DNA of 64,000 bases from JBBKWU01 sp037969035 (GCA_037969035.1 JBBKWU010000013.1:62001-126000), one strand, 5' to 3'; shown: positions 32,264-41,431, numbered from the stretch's first letter. A program made the numbers and translations. Notes: generated from the sequence alone by a model not told the origin.

Positions 32264-32387
32264 GAAAAAAGTGTAGGGTGCATTTATGGAGCACGCAAGT
32301 GGCAAATTCAGGTTATAAATTACCGTTATGACTTGATTTTTCGGGTAAAATCCTGCATCCATGTAGGGGTCTTAACAGGAAAGAATT

Positions 32388-32783
32388 ATGGGACTTTTTT
32401 CGTTTTTGGGTGTTTTGTCACCTGTGCATATCAACTTTGTGACGCTCGTTTCGGGCGCAAAGCACGTTGGTACAGACACCACAGGCAATAAATACTATAA
32501 GGCTAAGCCGCGCAAAGGGTATAAGCGCGATCGTCGCTGGGTGATTTATAACGGTGCCCCTGAAGCAACAAAAGTGCCGCCAGAATGGCATGGCTGGCTT
32601 CATTACCAGAGCGATAACGTGCCATCGAATGATAGTGATAGTTACCGCCGCTCATGGCAGAAGCCGCATAAACAAAATATGACCGGTACGGCTCAGGCTT
32701 ATAGACCACCAGGACATGTTCTATCAGGCGGCAAACGTGAAAAAGCGACGGGTGATTATGAATCATGGAAGCCGTCTGAGTAA
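32388..32783 (+). CDS. NDUFA12-family NADH:ubiquinone oxidoreductase subunit
   Basis: This 131-residue protein matches the NDUFA12 (B17.2) accessory subunit of respiratory complex I, found in mitochondria and alphaproteobacteria. The typical stretch DRRWVIYNGAPEATKVPPEW and HGWLHY, then PHKQNMTGTAQAYRPPG, is complete. It starts a unit with mlaD and a DUF2155 gene, an order that I know from other alphaproteobacteria. The gene supports the taxonomic placement and implies complex I, though other nuo genes are not in the window. Confidence 0.93.
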   Translation: MGLFSFLGVLSPVHINFVTLVSGAKHVGTDTTGNKYYKAKPRKGYKRDRRWVIYNGAPEATKVPPEWHGWLHYQSDNVPSNDSDSYRRSWQKPHKQNMTGTAQAYRPPGHVLSGGKREKATGDYESWKPSE

Positions 32784-32813
32784 AATTATAAGAAATAACA
32801 AGGTATTAAGAGT

Positions 32814-33278
32814 ATGAAGAGAAGTATTATTGAGACGATATTGGGTGCTGTGGTTTTGTTTGCCGCGCTGTTCTTTTTGTTTTTCAGTTATGGTAAAGCC
32901 AATGTCAGCAGCGTTGATGGTTATAGTATCAGTGCTAACTTCTCTGGTATCGGCGGACTGGCTGTTGGCGATGATGTTCGTGTGAGTGGTGTTAAAGTTG
33001 GTACAGTGCATAGTGTGGATCTTGATCCAGCAACATACCTTGCGCGTGTGACCATGAGTGTTGAACCGCATATTGAATTGCCGCGCGATACAGCCGCGCT
33101 GATCAGCAGTGAAAGCCTTTTGGGCGGTAAGTACATGGCGCTTGAGCCAGGCGCTTCTGAGGATATGCTAATAAATGGCGGCGTTATTCAATATACACAA
33201 GCACCGCAAAACCTTGAACAGCTGTTGGGGCAGTTTATATTCTCCATGCAGAGCGATGATAAAAAACAGCAAGAATAG
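32814..33278 (+). CDS. mlaD: MlaD-family periplasmic phospholipid-binding subunit
   Basis: MlaD carries phospholipids between inner membrane and MlaC in the Mla pathway that keeps outer-membrane asymmetry. One N-terminal membrane helix (residues 7-27) is followed by an MCE domain (about 35-120) with ISANFSGIGGLAVGDDVRVS and the segment ISSESLLGGKYMALEPGA. At 154 residues it is a single-MCE protein as in E. coli. The mlaE and mlaF partners are not in the window. The 3' end overlaps the DUF2155 gene by 23 bp. Confidence 0.92.
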   Translation: MKRSIIETILGAVVLFAALFFLFFSYGKANVSSVDGYSISANFSGIGGLAVGDDVRVSGVKVGTVHSVDLDPATYLARVTMSVEPHIELPRDTAALISSESLLGGKYMALEPGASEDMLINGGVIQYTQAPQNLEQLLGQFIFSMQSDDKKQQE

Positions 33279-33759
33279 TAAATCCTACGTTTTAATCGCA
33301 TTGGCGGTGCTTTTGATGAGCATGGCGGGTGTTAGTTCTGCACGTGCGGAGGAGATGACTGATTATCCTGTGGTGAAGCTACAATCGCTTGATAAGTCCA
33401 CAGCGCGTACGATGACGTTCGAGGCACGTGTCGGCAGCACCATAAAATTCGGCCCGCTTTACATTAAAGTTGATGCGTGCCGTAAATCATCACCGTTGGA
33501 TAGCCCTGAAAATGCATCTTTCCTACAAATTTGGGAAGTAACGAAAAAAGAAGAAGCGCACTGGATTTTCAGCGGCTGGATGGTTTCGTCTTCACCCGCT
33601 TTATCTGCTATGGATCACCCGATTTATGATGTGTGGGTTCTTGATTGCCTTGAAACAAAAACGGCTAAGGGCGCGGCTAAGGCGGATGTTAAAAGCTCTA
33701 ATGAGGCTGAAATTCCCGATGATAAGTTGGATGACATCGCAGAGACATTAGGCGACTAA
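33256..33759 (+). CDS. DUF2155 domain-containing exported protein
   Basis: A signal peptide (about residues 10-29, ending ARAEE) leads into a DUF2155 domain with LDKSTARTMTFEARVG, KFGPLYIKVDACRK and SGWMVSSSPALSAMDHPIYDVWVLDC, the family core. The domain is found in alphaproteobacteria with no known function. The start at 33256 overlaps the mlaD end by 23 bp; a longer frame from 33175 lies within mlaD and lacks a signal at its start, so it is rejected. The tail is acidic and Lys/Ala-rich. Position after mlaD suggests an envelope role. Confidence 0.85.
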   Translation: MIKNSKNSKSYVLIALAVLLMSMAGVSSARAEEMTDYPVVKLQSLDKSTARTMTFEARVGSTIKFGPLYIKVDACRKSSPLDSPENASFLQIWEVTKKEEAHWIFSGWMVSSSPALSAMDHPIYDVWVLDCLETKTAKGAAKADVKSSNEAEIPDDKLDDIAETLGD

Positions 33760-33806
33760 GCACTTATTCAATCTCATATTAATGGATCTAAAATAATGGC
33801 GCGGCT

Positions 33807-34301
33807 TTAAAGGCTGTGCTTTGTTTGAGGTGCGCATTGCGTCGGTGGCACGCATAAATCTTTGACTGTTTGGGCAATACCAGTCCTTTGAACCCATTCT
33901 GCAACATGGCTGAGAGCACCTTTTTGATATTTCATCAGATAATCTTCATGGGCTTCCATGTTCATTTTTTTGATGTCTTCGACGCAATCATGGAAATTAT
34001 CATAGATTGGCGTGTCTTCCTTGACGATGCCCGCATTCATCAGCTTTTGATGGCTTTCGCGACTAATGATGACATGCGCGTATTGGGTGTAATGATCGCC
34101 TGTTTGCGCGCCATTTTGATCGGTCGCATCCCAATGCACAACAGGTAAAACGATTGAGCCGCTCACATATTGGCTAGGGGTTGTTGTTGAATAATAAGAC
34201 GGTGCATCAGATGGTATGGCATGACGGGGAAGGGCTGCGCCACGTGTTTGCGCGTTCGCTTGTGCCGTTTGTTCCCATGATTGTGCCAGAATAACACTCA
34301 T
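33807..34301 (-). CDS. Protein of unknown function
   Basis: I do not recognise this protein of 164 residues. It begins MSVILAQSWEQTAQANAQTRG without a proper signal peptide. The middle has a VSGSIVLPVVHWD strand and a HVIISRESHQKL segment, and the end has cysteines in HDCVEDI, DLCVPPTQC. The ATG at 34301 has GGAGAG at a fair distance; an earlier ATG at 34322 lacks it. It lies between the DUF2155 gene and aat and points away from aat. No functional link can be made. Confidence 0.55.
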   Translation of the reverse strand: MSVILAQSWEQTAQANAQTRGAALPRHAIPSDAPSYYSTTTPSQYVSGSIVLPVVHWDATDQNGAQTGDHYTQYAHVIISRESHQKLMNAGIVKEDTPIYDNFHDCVEDIKKMNMEAHEDYLMKYQKGALSHVAEWVQRTGIAQTVKDLCVPPTQCAPQTKHSL

Positions 34302-34395
34302 AATTTTAAAGCTCTCCACCATACCTATTCGTGTTTATTGATGAGCCCATATTAACAAATATTTAATAATATGTCAAAGAATGTATATTATTATT

Positions 34396-35049
34396 TCATA
34401 ATATACTAACATATTGTTTTATTATTTCAATATCTATGAATTTTTGTTGAGGTTTGGAAAATGAGCAAGGATGTGAGAGAGCTGCTTGTAATTGCGTAAG
34501 ATAGTCATCTCGCGGAATTTCGTAAGCACCAAACTGCGTGAGATGGTCATTGATGTATTGCGTGTCCAAAACCGTGAAGCCTTGTTTCCAAAGCTGCGCG
34601 CATAGACCGATGAGCGCGATTTTGCTCGCATCTGTTGCACGAGAAAACATGCTTTCCCCCATAAAGGCACCGCCAAGCGCAAGGCCATAAAGACCACCGA
34701 CCAATGTGCCGTTCTTATCGTGTGCTTCGACAGAGTGTGCGTGGCCTGCATGATGAAGGGCGACAAATAGATCGCGGATTCCGTCATTGATCCATGTTTC
34801 CTTGCGATCATCGGCTAGGGTCGCGCACGCATCAATAACGCCTTCAAAGTCTTGGTTGATGGTGATCTGGTAGGGTGATTGTCGTGCGGTTCGTTTAAGG
34901 CGCGCAGGGACGTGCAGTTTGGTGATGGAGAGCTGCCCGCGCAGGGGCGGATCATACCAGTAAAAATCATGGGAAGTGCGGCTTTGTGCCATCGGAAACA
35001 ACCCGCATCGATAAGCATTTAAAACATCTTCAATGCTGATCTCTTCCAC
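34396..35049 (-). CDS. aat: Leucyl/phenylalanyl-tRNA--protein transferase
   Basis: Aat adds Leu or Phe from aminoacyl-tRNA to proteins with N-terminal Lys or Arg and so creates N-degrons read by ClpS. The 217 residues fit the family: the opening YRCGLFPMAQ, WYDPPLRGQLSITKLHVP, the core VGGLYGLALGGAFMGESMFS and the closing LDTQYINDHLTQFGAYEIPR are all present. The family core is complete. It lies directly after accC (7-bp gap), an order common in alphaproteobacteria. With ClpS and ClpA the whole pathway except ClpP is in this window. Confidence 0.95.
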   Translation of the reverse strand: MEEISIEDVLNAYRCGLFPMAQSRTSHDFYWYDPPLRGQLSITKLHVPARLKRTARQSPYQITINQDFEGVIDACATLADDRKETWINDGIRDLFVALHHAGHAHSVEAHDKNGTLVGGLYGLALGGAFMGESMFSRATDASKIALIGLCAQLWKQGFTVLDTQYINDHLTQFGAYEIPRDDYLTQLQAALSHPCSFSKPQQKFIDIEIIKQYVSIL

Positions 35050-35056
35050 GGGGCGA

Positions 35057-36409
35057 TTAAGCGCTTGTTTTGCGCTCCTCCAGCATTTTTTCTAGCCAGT
35101 GAATGTTGTATTCACCTGTGACGAAGGCTTCTTGTGCCGTAATCCAGTAATGGAGTGGCAACGTTGTTTTCACCCCGTCAATAACCGTTTCCATGATGGC
35201 GCGGCGCAGACGGCGGATGCATTCCTCACGGTTACGACCATGAACAATCAGTTTCCCGATCATCGAATCATAATAAGGCGGAATGGTGTAGCCTTGGTAA
35301 ATGGCGCTATCAAAACGCACCCCTAGACCGCCAGCGGCATGGAATTGCGTAATGGTGCCGGGGGAGGGCATAAATGTCTCTGGGTCTTCAGCATTGATAC
35401 GTACTTCGATTGCGTGACCACGCAGACGGATACGGTCTTTGTTGACGCTCAGCTCTTCGCCGCTTGCAACGCGGATTTGCTCGGCGATCAAATCAATGCC
35501 TGTGATCATTTCCGTGACAGGATGTTCCACCTGAATGCGGGTGTTCATTTCCATGAAAAAGAATTCGCCTTTTTCGTACAGAAATTCAATCGTACCAGCG
35601 CCCACATAACCCATTTTGCGGATAACGTCTGCGGCGAGTGAGCCAATAAATTCGCGCTCTTCCTCTTTCAGGATAGGAGACGGGGCTTCCTCGACCAATT
35701 TTTGGTGGCGGCGCTGGATGGAACAATCACGTTCGCCCAAATGAATGGCGTTGCCGTGCATATCACCAAAAACCTGTATTTCAATGTGGCGTGGTGTTGT
35801 TAGGAATTTTTCCATGTAAACGGTGTCATCACCGAAATTGGCTTTGGCTTCGTGACGGGCGGTTGAGAATGCTTCGTCGAAATCTTCGGCCTTACGTACA
35901 ACCTTCATGCCTTTACCACCACCGCCAGATGCTGCTTTGATGATAACAGGATAACCGACGGCGTCTGCGAATTTGCGGCCTTCATCGGCACTGGTGATGG
36001 CACCGTCAGAACCAGGGACAACAGGTAAGCCAAGGGCGGCCACTGTTTGTTTCGCGGTTACTTTGTCGCCCATCATGTCGATATGTTCTGGTTTAGGGCC
36101 TACGAAAATAAAGCCGTGCTCTTCAACCATGCGCGCAAATTCCGCGTTTTCGGACAAAAATCCGTAACCAGGGTGAATGGCATCTGCGCCCGCGATTGTG
36201 GCGGCACTCAGAATAGAGGCGATGTTTAAGTAACTGTCTTTGCTTTGCGGGGGACCGATGCAGACTGATTCATCAGCCAAGCGCACGGCCATAGAATTTG
36301 CATCTGCTGTGGAATGCACCGCAACTGATTCAATGCCCATCTCGCGGCAAGCCCGAATAATACGAAGGGCAATTTCCCCGCGATTTGCTATGAGTAGTTT
36401 TTTAATCAT
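35057..36409 (-). CDS. accC: Biotin carboxylase subunit of acetyl-CoA carboxylase
   Basis: AccC carboxylates the biotin on AccB with bicarbonate and ATP, the first step of fatty acid synthesis. The 450 residues match the family (about 449). KKLLIANRGEIALRI opens the protein; the Gly-rich ATP loop ASGGGGKGMKVV, QRRHQKLVEEAPSP and EMNTRIQVEHPVTEMI follow. The ATG at 36409 is chosen because it gives the family start; a frame reaching 36472 would begin with TTG and overlap the accB stop. It follows accB by 55 bp, which may hold the ribosome binding region. The assignment is safe. Confidence 0.96.
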   Translation of the reverse strand: MIKKLLIANRGEIALRIIRACREMGIESVAVHSTADANSMAVRLADESVCIGPPQSKDSYLNIASILSAATIAGADAIHPGYGFLSENAEFARMVEEHGFIFVGPKPEHIDMMGDKVTAKQTVAALGLPVVPGSDGAITSADEGRKFADAVGYPVIIKAASGGGGKGMKVVRKAEDFDEAFSTARHEAKANFGDDTVYMEKFLTTPRHIEIQVFGDMHGNAIHLGERDCSIQRRHQKLVEEAPSPILKEEEREFIGSLAADVIRKMGYVGAGTIEFLYEKGEFFFMEMNTRIQVEHPVTEMITGIDLIAEQIRVASGEELSVNKDRIRLRGHAIEVRINAEDPETFMPSPGTITQFHAAGGLGVRFDSAIYQGYTIPPYYDSMIGKLIVHGRNREECIRRLRRAIMETVIDGVKTTLPLHYWITAQEAFVTGEYNIHWLEKMLEERKTSA

Positions 36410-36464
36410 ATTTGAGCCATCTGTGGTTGTCTTGTGACTTCGTTTGCTTGTGCTATTCGATTTT

Positions 36465-36923
36465 TTATTCAATCACCACAAGGACATCGCCAAATTCAAC
36501 GGGTTGACCGTTTTCGACTAAAATCTGTGTGATTGTTCCTGCTTTTTCAGCTTTGATCGGGTTCATGACTTTCATGGCCTCGATAATCAAAAGCGTATCG
36601 CCCGCTTTGACGGAGGTGCCTTTGCTTACGAACGGAGGAGAATCAGGCTCGGCCTGCATATAGGTTGTGCCAACCATTGGTGACATCACAGCGCCCGGAT
36701 GCTCATGCGCGACAGTGGATGGTGCGGCTGTGTTTGCTGGGTGCGGTGTTGTTGGATCTGAATCCATGCGCGGTGCGGCTATGTGGTGGCTTCCGCCACT
36801 GACAATCATGCTGCCTTTGTTCACACGAATGGCTTGTTCACCTTCGGCGACTTCGATTTCTGTTAGGCCTGTCTCGTCGAGAAGGTCTGCTAGTTTGCGT
36901 ATGGCTGCTTCATCAATTTTCAT
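36465..36923 (-). CDS. accB: Biotin carboxyl carrier protein of acetyl-CoA carboxylase
   Basis: AccB carries the biotin between AccC and the carboxyltransferase. The C-terminal biotinyl domain (about residues 78-152) has the biotin lysine K118 in EAMKVMNPI, with MVGTTYMQAEPD ahead. A Pro/Ala/His-rich linker (45-75) separates it from the N-terminal helix IRKLADLLDETGLTEIEVAE, typical of AccB. It is cotranscribed with accC and aat, and aroQ lies upstream 75 bp away. Confidence 0.95.
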   Translation of the reverse strand: MKIDEAAIRKLADLLDETGLTEIEVAEGEQAIRVNKGSMIVSGGSHHIAAPRMDSDPTTPHPANTAAPSTVAHEHPGAVMSPMVGTTYMQAEPDSPPFVSKGTSVKAGDTLLIIEAMKVMNPIKAEKAGTITQILVENGQPVEFGDVLVVIE

Positions 36924-36997
36924 ATGACTTACTCTTCGTTTTTCAATTCAATGGTCTTGATTATAGAATATTCCGCTAAATGTCAAAGCTGTTCGTG

Positions 36998-37459
36998 TTA
37001 TCTGGTTTTTGCATCTGTGGAGAGATGGTCTCGTAAAAATTTCAAACCTTCGGTGTATCCCTTTACTCCCATGCCTTTTATGACTTTTAGGGCAACTGGT
37101 TCGACATAGGAAACATGTCTGAATTTTTCACGCTTGGATGGATCGCTGATGTGAATTTCGATAACGGGAATCGATAGAATTTTTAAGGCATCATGAATAG
37201 CGACAGAGGTATGCGTATAAGCCGCCGCGTTAATCATAAGGCCGTCATAGCCTTCAATGGTATCTTGTATCCAATCGACAAGCTGTCCTTCGTGATTTGA
37301 TTGGCGAAAGTCGATTTCTAGATCGTGGTGTTGGCCAAACTCCTCGCACATATCGGATATATCGGACAAGGTATCGGTGCCATATATCTCAGGCTCACGT
37401 TGTCCTAAAAGATTAAGGTTTGGCCCGTTCAGAACCATGATTTTAAAACTTTTTGTCAT
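36998..37459 (-). CDS. aroQ: Type II 3-dehydroquinate dehydratase
   Basis: AroQ converts 3-dehydroquinate to 3-dehydroshikimate in the shikimate pathway. The 153 residues fit type II enzymes. MVLNGPNLNLLGQREPEIYG with the catalytic Tyr, FRQSNHEGQLVDWI, MINAAAYTHTSVAIHDAL and VIEIHISDPSKREKFRHVS are all present. It is next to accB, an order found in many proteobacteria. The assignment is safe. Confidence 0.96.
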   Translation of the reverse strand: MTKSFKIMVLNGPNLNLLGQREPEIYGTDTLSDISDMCEEFGQHHDLEIDFRQSNHEGQLVDWIQDTIEGYDGLMINAAAYTHTSVAIHDALKILSIPVIEIHISDPSKREKFRHVSYVEPVALKVIKGMGVKGYTEGLKFLRDHLSTDAKTR

Positions 37460-37473
37460 GATTTTAAGCGTTA

Positions 37474-38091
37474 CTAGTTTTCGCGGGCTTTATCGATCGC
37501 CGCTTGAAGCTCTTCTATGCTCGGCATTTGCGAGCCGCCATCTCCTACGCGCTGTTTGTCGATAAAGAATGTTGGCGTAGAATTGACGCCTAATGTTTTG
37601 GCGTTATCCATGTTTTTTATAAGCTGTATACCGATTTCAGGGCTACGCCATTCACCCATGAATTGATTGCGGTCAAGGCCAAGCTCGTGGATCATAAGGG
37701 GCATATCTTCTGTTTTAACAGGCGTTTCTCGTGATATAAAATACTCATGCGCTTCGGCGAATTTACCCTGTAGGCTGGCGGCGAGTACCATGGCGGCTTC
37801 GTCTGCTGCTTGCGCACCAAAAACAGGATAGTGGCGGTAAATGATTTGGAGATCAGAATTTTTTGCCAACAGAATTTTCAAGTCATCGTGCTTCATACGG
37901 CAAGCACTGCAACGGTAATCAATGAATTCAACGAGCTTTATCGGTGCATCGGCTGGCCCTGAAAACTCATTGAAGGCAGTGCTGTATATATCATTTTTTG
38001 CAACATGAATTGTCCAACTTTTATAGCCAACGGCTGTTGCAACACAGATAATAGCAATACCCAAAAGTATCAAGGGCCAGTTTTTTAACAT
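37474..38091 (-). CDS. Membrane-anchored DsbA-like thioredoxin-fold protein (CSAC)
   Basis: An N-terminal membrane anchor (residues 7-25) is followed by a DsbA-type thioredoxin fold with the redox motif CSAC in FIDYRCSACRMKHDD, a helical insert, and the cis-Pro loop STPTFFIDKQRV. The protein probably acts in the periplasm on disulfides. The motif differs from the CPHC of classical DsbA. It lies 14 bp upstream of aroQ and 45 bp downstream of a second DsbA-like gene, so the two are probably made together. Whether it oxidises, isomerises or reduces cannot be told. Confidence 0.88.
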   Translation of the reverse strand: MLKNWPLILLGIAIICVATAVGYKSWTIHVAKNDIYSTAFNEFSGPADAPIKLVEFIDYRCSACRMKHDDLKILLAKNSDLQIIYRHYPVFGAQAADEAAMVLAASLQGKFAEAHEYFISRETPVKTEDMPLMIHELGLDRNQFMGEWRSPEIGIQLIKNMDNAKTLGVNSTPTFFIDKQRVGDGGSQMPSIEELQAAIDKAREN

Positions 38092-38136
38092 GATAATGGT
38101 TTCCGTCTTTAATGTTACCGATTGCGTGTTGTTGTC

Positions 38137-38901
38137 TTAACTTTTGTCTTTGCGTTTTTCTTCAATCATTTTCTTCATGCCTTCAATGCCCATATAGCCA
38201 CGCGCCAGAAAATCACCAATGATAAAGGCGGGTGTGCCACGAATGCTAAGCTCTTGTGCCACGAGAAGGTTTTTATCAAGCGCCGCCGCAGTTTCAGGGC
38301 TTTCGGCATCTTTCTTCATTTGTTCTGCATCAAGACCCATATCTGTGGCTATTTTTGCCAGATTATCTACTGATTTCGCGCTGGAAGATTCCATTAAAGC
38401 AACATGGTATTCGAAATACTTGCCTTGTTTATTCGCTGCTAACGCCCATGCAGAGGCATCACGTGAAGACTCGCTTAGGATAGGCATGTCCAGAAAGACA
38501 AAACGAACATTTTTATCTGTTTTGACGATTTCCTGCACATCAGCTAGTGCTTTTCTACAATAACCACAGTTGTAATCGAAGAACTCAACAATCACGATAT
38601 CTGCATCAGGGCTACCGATAGATGGCGCAGCGTCGTTTTTGTAAAGAAAGTCGGAATATTCGACGCGTTTGTCGTTAAAGGCGACATCTTCTGCGGATTC
38701 TTGGTTTGCGCGATGTTTATCAGCAGCTTCGAAAATGACTTCAGGATTATCAAGAATATATTCACGGATGATGGTGCCCATTTCTGCTTTTTGCGCAGCC
38801 GAGAACGCCGCGTCCTGTGCTTTACTGCTGGCACTGCTCATGCCGATGGCAATAAGGCTGACGGTGGCAAGAGCCATGATCGGTAATACTGATTTTTTCA
38901 C
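38137..38901 (-). CDS. DsbA-family periplasmic disulfide oxidoreductase (CGYC)
   Basis: A signal peptide (about residues 6-28) precedes a Com1/DsbA-like protein of 254 residues. A helical stretch (35-80) leads to the thioredoxin fold with CGYC in FFDYNCGYCRKALADVQ and the cis-Pro loop RGTPAFIIGDF. An ending of charged residues KKMIEEKRKDKS closes the protein. It is the first gene of the DsbA-like pair. GGAG precedes the ATG at a proper distance. Partner DsbB is not in the window. Confidence 0.9.
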   Translation of the reverse strand: MKKSVLPIMALATVSLIAIGMSSASSKAQDAAFSAAQKAEMGTIIREYILDNPEVIFEAADKHRANQESAEDVAFNDKRVEYSDFLYKNDAAPSIGSPDADIVIVEFFDYNCGYCRKALADVQEIVKTDKNVRFVFLDMPILSESSRDASAWALAANKQGKYFEYHVALMESSSAKSVDNLAKIATDMGLDAEQMKKDAESPETAAALDKNLLVAQELSIRGTPAFIIGDFLARGYMGIEGMKKMIEEKRKDKS

Positions 38902-38937
38902 TGTGATTCTCCTATTGTTTAAATGACGTGGTTCAAA

Positions 38938-40338
38938 TTAACTTTTTTTCTGCTCTTGTTCAATGAAAGAGAGAATATCTTTTGCACGAATATATTGCGG
39001 GGTGCCTTTTGGTAGTGTTTCAAGGGCGGATTTGGCCTGACGTTCAGCATAAGGCAGCTCACGCTTCAGCAAGGCTTCCTCGGCCAGATGGAGCTTGGCA
39101 ATGGCATCGTTGCCTAAACGCCCGTAAGCAGATGCTAAAAGCCTGTGGATACGGGCTGAACGGGATTCATCGGTCATGGCGCGTTCTAGCTGTTTGATCG
39201 CTTCGTTTAGCATGGCGGGCTGATTTGTACCGTTATTCGTCGCGGTTTCTATTAATGCATGCGCATAAGCGATACGGATAAGGCTACTTTTGGGGGCACT
39301 TTCTACAGATTTTTTATAGTAGGGGATAGCTTCTGGTACACGCCCGAAATCAACCAACATTTGCCCTTTAAGTTCGAGGAAATAAGGATTATTGGGTTCT
39401 TTATCGATCAAACGATCAATCAGTTCTAAGGCGAGCTTCACATTATTTTGGCGATAATCGGCAATAGAGCGAGCATAAAGCGCAGGTATAGAGTCATCGC
39501 GGTCATTATATTCCCACGCTACATTTTGCGGTGAGATAAAGGCTGATAATTTGGCCATGATGCGTTTATGTTGCTCGTCCCATGCGGCGGGATATTCTTT
39601 GTCTTTATATTGTGAACGTGACCAGCCACCCTCAAGGGCTTTAACCCGATTAGATGTCAGCGGGTGAGTGCGGACATATTCGCTTTGCTGGGAAGCGGGT
39701 AAAAGCTCTTGCGATCCCAATTTTTCCATGAAGCTAACAAGGCCAGCAGGATTAAGCTGTGCGCGTTCCATATAATCAAGGGCTGCTTGGTCGGCACTAG
39801 ATTCCTGTACGCGGCTAAAAGAAAGAAATTTATTTTGTGCGATTGATGTCGCGCCAGAGGCAATCGCAACACCTGCGCCGCCGTTCCCAGTAAGCACAGC
39901 CGCGCCAATACCAAGAATGGTGCCCACAACGTTTTCATAGGAGGCGTGCTCTAGCGCATCGCGCGTGCGGACAAGGTGCCCGCCACGAATATGCCCAAGC
40001 TCGTGCGATATCACACCAACAATTTCGCCGGGATTCTCGGATTTTAAGAGCAATCCTGTGAAGATGAATATATTGGGCCCGCCCGCAACAAAGGCGTTGA
40101 TATCGCTGCTTTGGACTAAAATGAAATTAACGGAGTCAGGGTCAAGATCGGCGGCCTTGATAACGGGCGTGCTCCACTCGCGCAAGACGTTTTCAATTTC
40201 GGTATCACGAACAATGGAAATGCCGCTTTGCGCTTTTGCCGGCAGTGATAATACCATAAAAGCTGCGATCATAAGCGATAACAGGGGATAGGAAATTTTT
40301 CTAGAAAACATGCCGTTCATGCGATCAATATAGTGCAT
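38938..40338 (-). CDS. M48-family metallopeptidase with TPR repeats (BepA-like)
   Basis: This periplasmic zinc peptidase resembles BepA (YfgC), which works on outer-membrane protein assembly. A signal peptide (about residues 14-36) is followed by the M48 domain with HELGH at 112-116 and the third ligand Glu in SRVQESSADQAALDYM. From about residue 280 to the end TPR-like helix pairs follow (YFLELKGQMLVDFGRVPEAI, and others). The start at 40338 is uncertain: ATG codons at 40320 and 40311 would give a shorter head before the signal. Its neighbours are disulfide enzymes, which suits an envelope-quality role. Confidence 0.9.
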   Translation of the reverse strand: MHYIDRMNGMFSRKISYPLLSLMIAAFMVLSLPAKAQSGISIVRDTEIENVLREWSTPVIKAADLDPDSVNFILVQSSDINAFVAGGPNIFIFTGLLLKSENPGEIVGVISHELGHIRGGHLVRTRDALEHASYENVVGTILGIGAAVLTGNGGAGVAIASGATSIAQNKFLSFSRVQESSADQAALDYMERAQLNPAGLVSFMEKLGSQELLPASQQSEYVRTHPLTSNRVKALEGGWSRSQYKDKEYPAAWDEQHKRIMAKLSAFISPQNVAWEYNDRDDSIPALYARSIADYRQNNVKLALELIDRLIDKEPNNPYFLELKGQMLVDFGRVPEAIPYYKKSVESAPKSSLIRIAYAHALIETATNNGTNQPAMLNEAIKQLERAMTDESRSARIHRLLASAYGRLGNDAIAKLHLAEEALLKRELPYAERQAKSALETLPKGTPQYIRAKDILSFIEQEQKKS

Positions 40339-40420
40339 AATGTATTAAAGCCATAGTAATAAGGCGATTATGAGGCATTGTTTTTTTAAATAACCTGTAA
40401 ACCTGACGCGATATTTTCCG

Positions 40421-40768
40421 ATGATCAATACAATTATTACCAATCTTGATTTTGTGTGGCTGCCGATTACGTGGTTTGTTGTTCATAAGCATCAACGCAT
40501 GAAGGCATTTCTGTTTGTTTTGGCGTGTATTTTAACGCTGCGTCTGCAGGTCGAATTGATGGAATCCGTTCATCATCCGCATGGAATGTTATCATTGCTG
40601 GATTCCCACGTTTTGTATCGTGGACAGATGATTTACACGCTTGTGATCATCTTTTTCCTGATTTTGGCGCATTTTTCACCCAAAACCGAGAAAATCGTGT
40701 TCTTTGCGGCCTGTTTGTCCATGTATTTTTTGACTTTTTGCTTCTCGATGGTCATGATGCTGCTTTAA
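40421..40768 (+). CDS. Small membrane protein of unknown function
   Basis: The 115-residue product has about four hydrophobic segments (residues 8-22, 28-45, 66-84 and 91-114). Two histidine pairs in ESVHHPHGM and a VHKHQ segment stand at membrane borders. I do not recognise the family. It starts 15 bp before rlmE and is probably cotranscribed with it. No functional hint beyond the location. Confidence 0.7.
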   Translation: MINTIITNLDFVWLPITWFVVHKHQRMKAFLFVLACILTLRLQVELMESVHHPHGMLSLLDSHVLYRGQMIYTLVIIFFLILAHFSPKTEKIVFFAACLSMYFLTFCFSMVMMLL

Positions 40769-40783
40769 TGTAAAGGCAAGGCA

Positions 40784-41431
40784 ATGATCCGCAATAAAGC
40801 GAAAACCAAGGTTAAATCCGCAAAGGGACGTAAAAATTCCTCGACGCGTTGGTTGCAAAGACAACTAAACGATCCGTATATCCAAGAAGCGGGTCGTTTG
40901 GGATATCGCACACGCGCGGCGTTTAAATTGCTCGAAATCGATGAAAAGCTGAAATTGATTAAACCGGATATGACGGTGATTGATTTGGGCGCAGCGCCTG
41001 GCGGTTGGCTTCAGGTTGCGGTCGAGAAAAAAGCACGTAAGGTGATCGGACTTGATTTGTTGCCGATTGATCCGATGCCTGGTGTGACATTGCTACAAAT
41101 GGATTTTATGGACGATGATGCGCCCGAGCAGCTCATTAATGCGCTGGGCGAAGGTGCTGACTTGGTGTTGTCTGATATGGCACCCAATACCACAGGTCAT
41201 AGAGACACCGATCACATTCGTATTATGGCGTTGGTCGAGGCGGCATATTATTTTGCGCTCGATGTTTTAAAGCCGGGCGGATGTTTTTTAGCCAAAGTCC
41301 GTCAGGGCGGCGCGCAGCATGAATTACTCGCACAAATGAAAAAAGATTTCAAAACCATCAAACACGTCAAACCCCCTTCTTCACGCAAAGAAAGCTCCGA
41401 ACAATATGTGGTGGCAATCGGAAAAAAATAA
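40784..41431 (+). CDS. rlmE: 23S rRNA 2'-O-methyltransferase RlmE (FtsJ/RrmJ)
   Basis: RlmE methylates the 2'-OH of U2552 in 23S rRNA during late 50S assembly. The 215 residues fit the family. A basic head of about 25 residues precedes K48 in RAAFKLLEID, the SAM loop DLGAAPGGWLQVA, DLVLSDMAPNTTG with the catalytic Asp, and a Lys in FLAKVRQGG. It ends with SSRKESSEQYVVA, typical of FtsJ. The assignment is safe. Confidence 0.95.
   Translation: MIRNKAKTKVKSAKGRKNSSTRWLQRQLNDPYIQEAGRLGYRTRAAFKLLEIDEKLKLIKPDMTVIDLGAAPGGWLQVAVEKKARKVIGLDLLPIDPMPGVTLLQMDFMDDDAPEQLINALGEGADLVLSDMAPNTTGHRDTDHIRIMALVEAAYYFALDVLKPGGCFLAKVRQGGAQHELLAQMKKDFKTIKHVKPPSSRKESSEQYVVAIGKK

Noticed and set aside
33175..33255. 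Longer start for the DUF2155 gene
   Set aside because: The extension lies in mlaD and pushes the signal peptide away from the N-terminus.
36410..36472. N-terminal extension of AccC
   Set aside because: It starts with TTG across the accB stop codon and adds Ser/Lys/Thr-rich residues that no AccC has.
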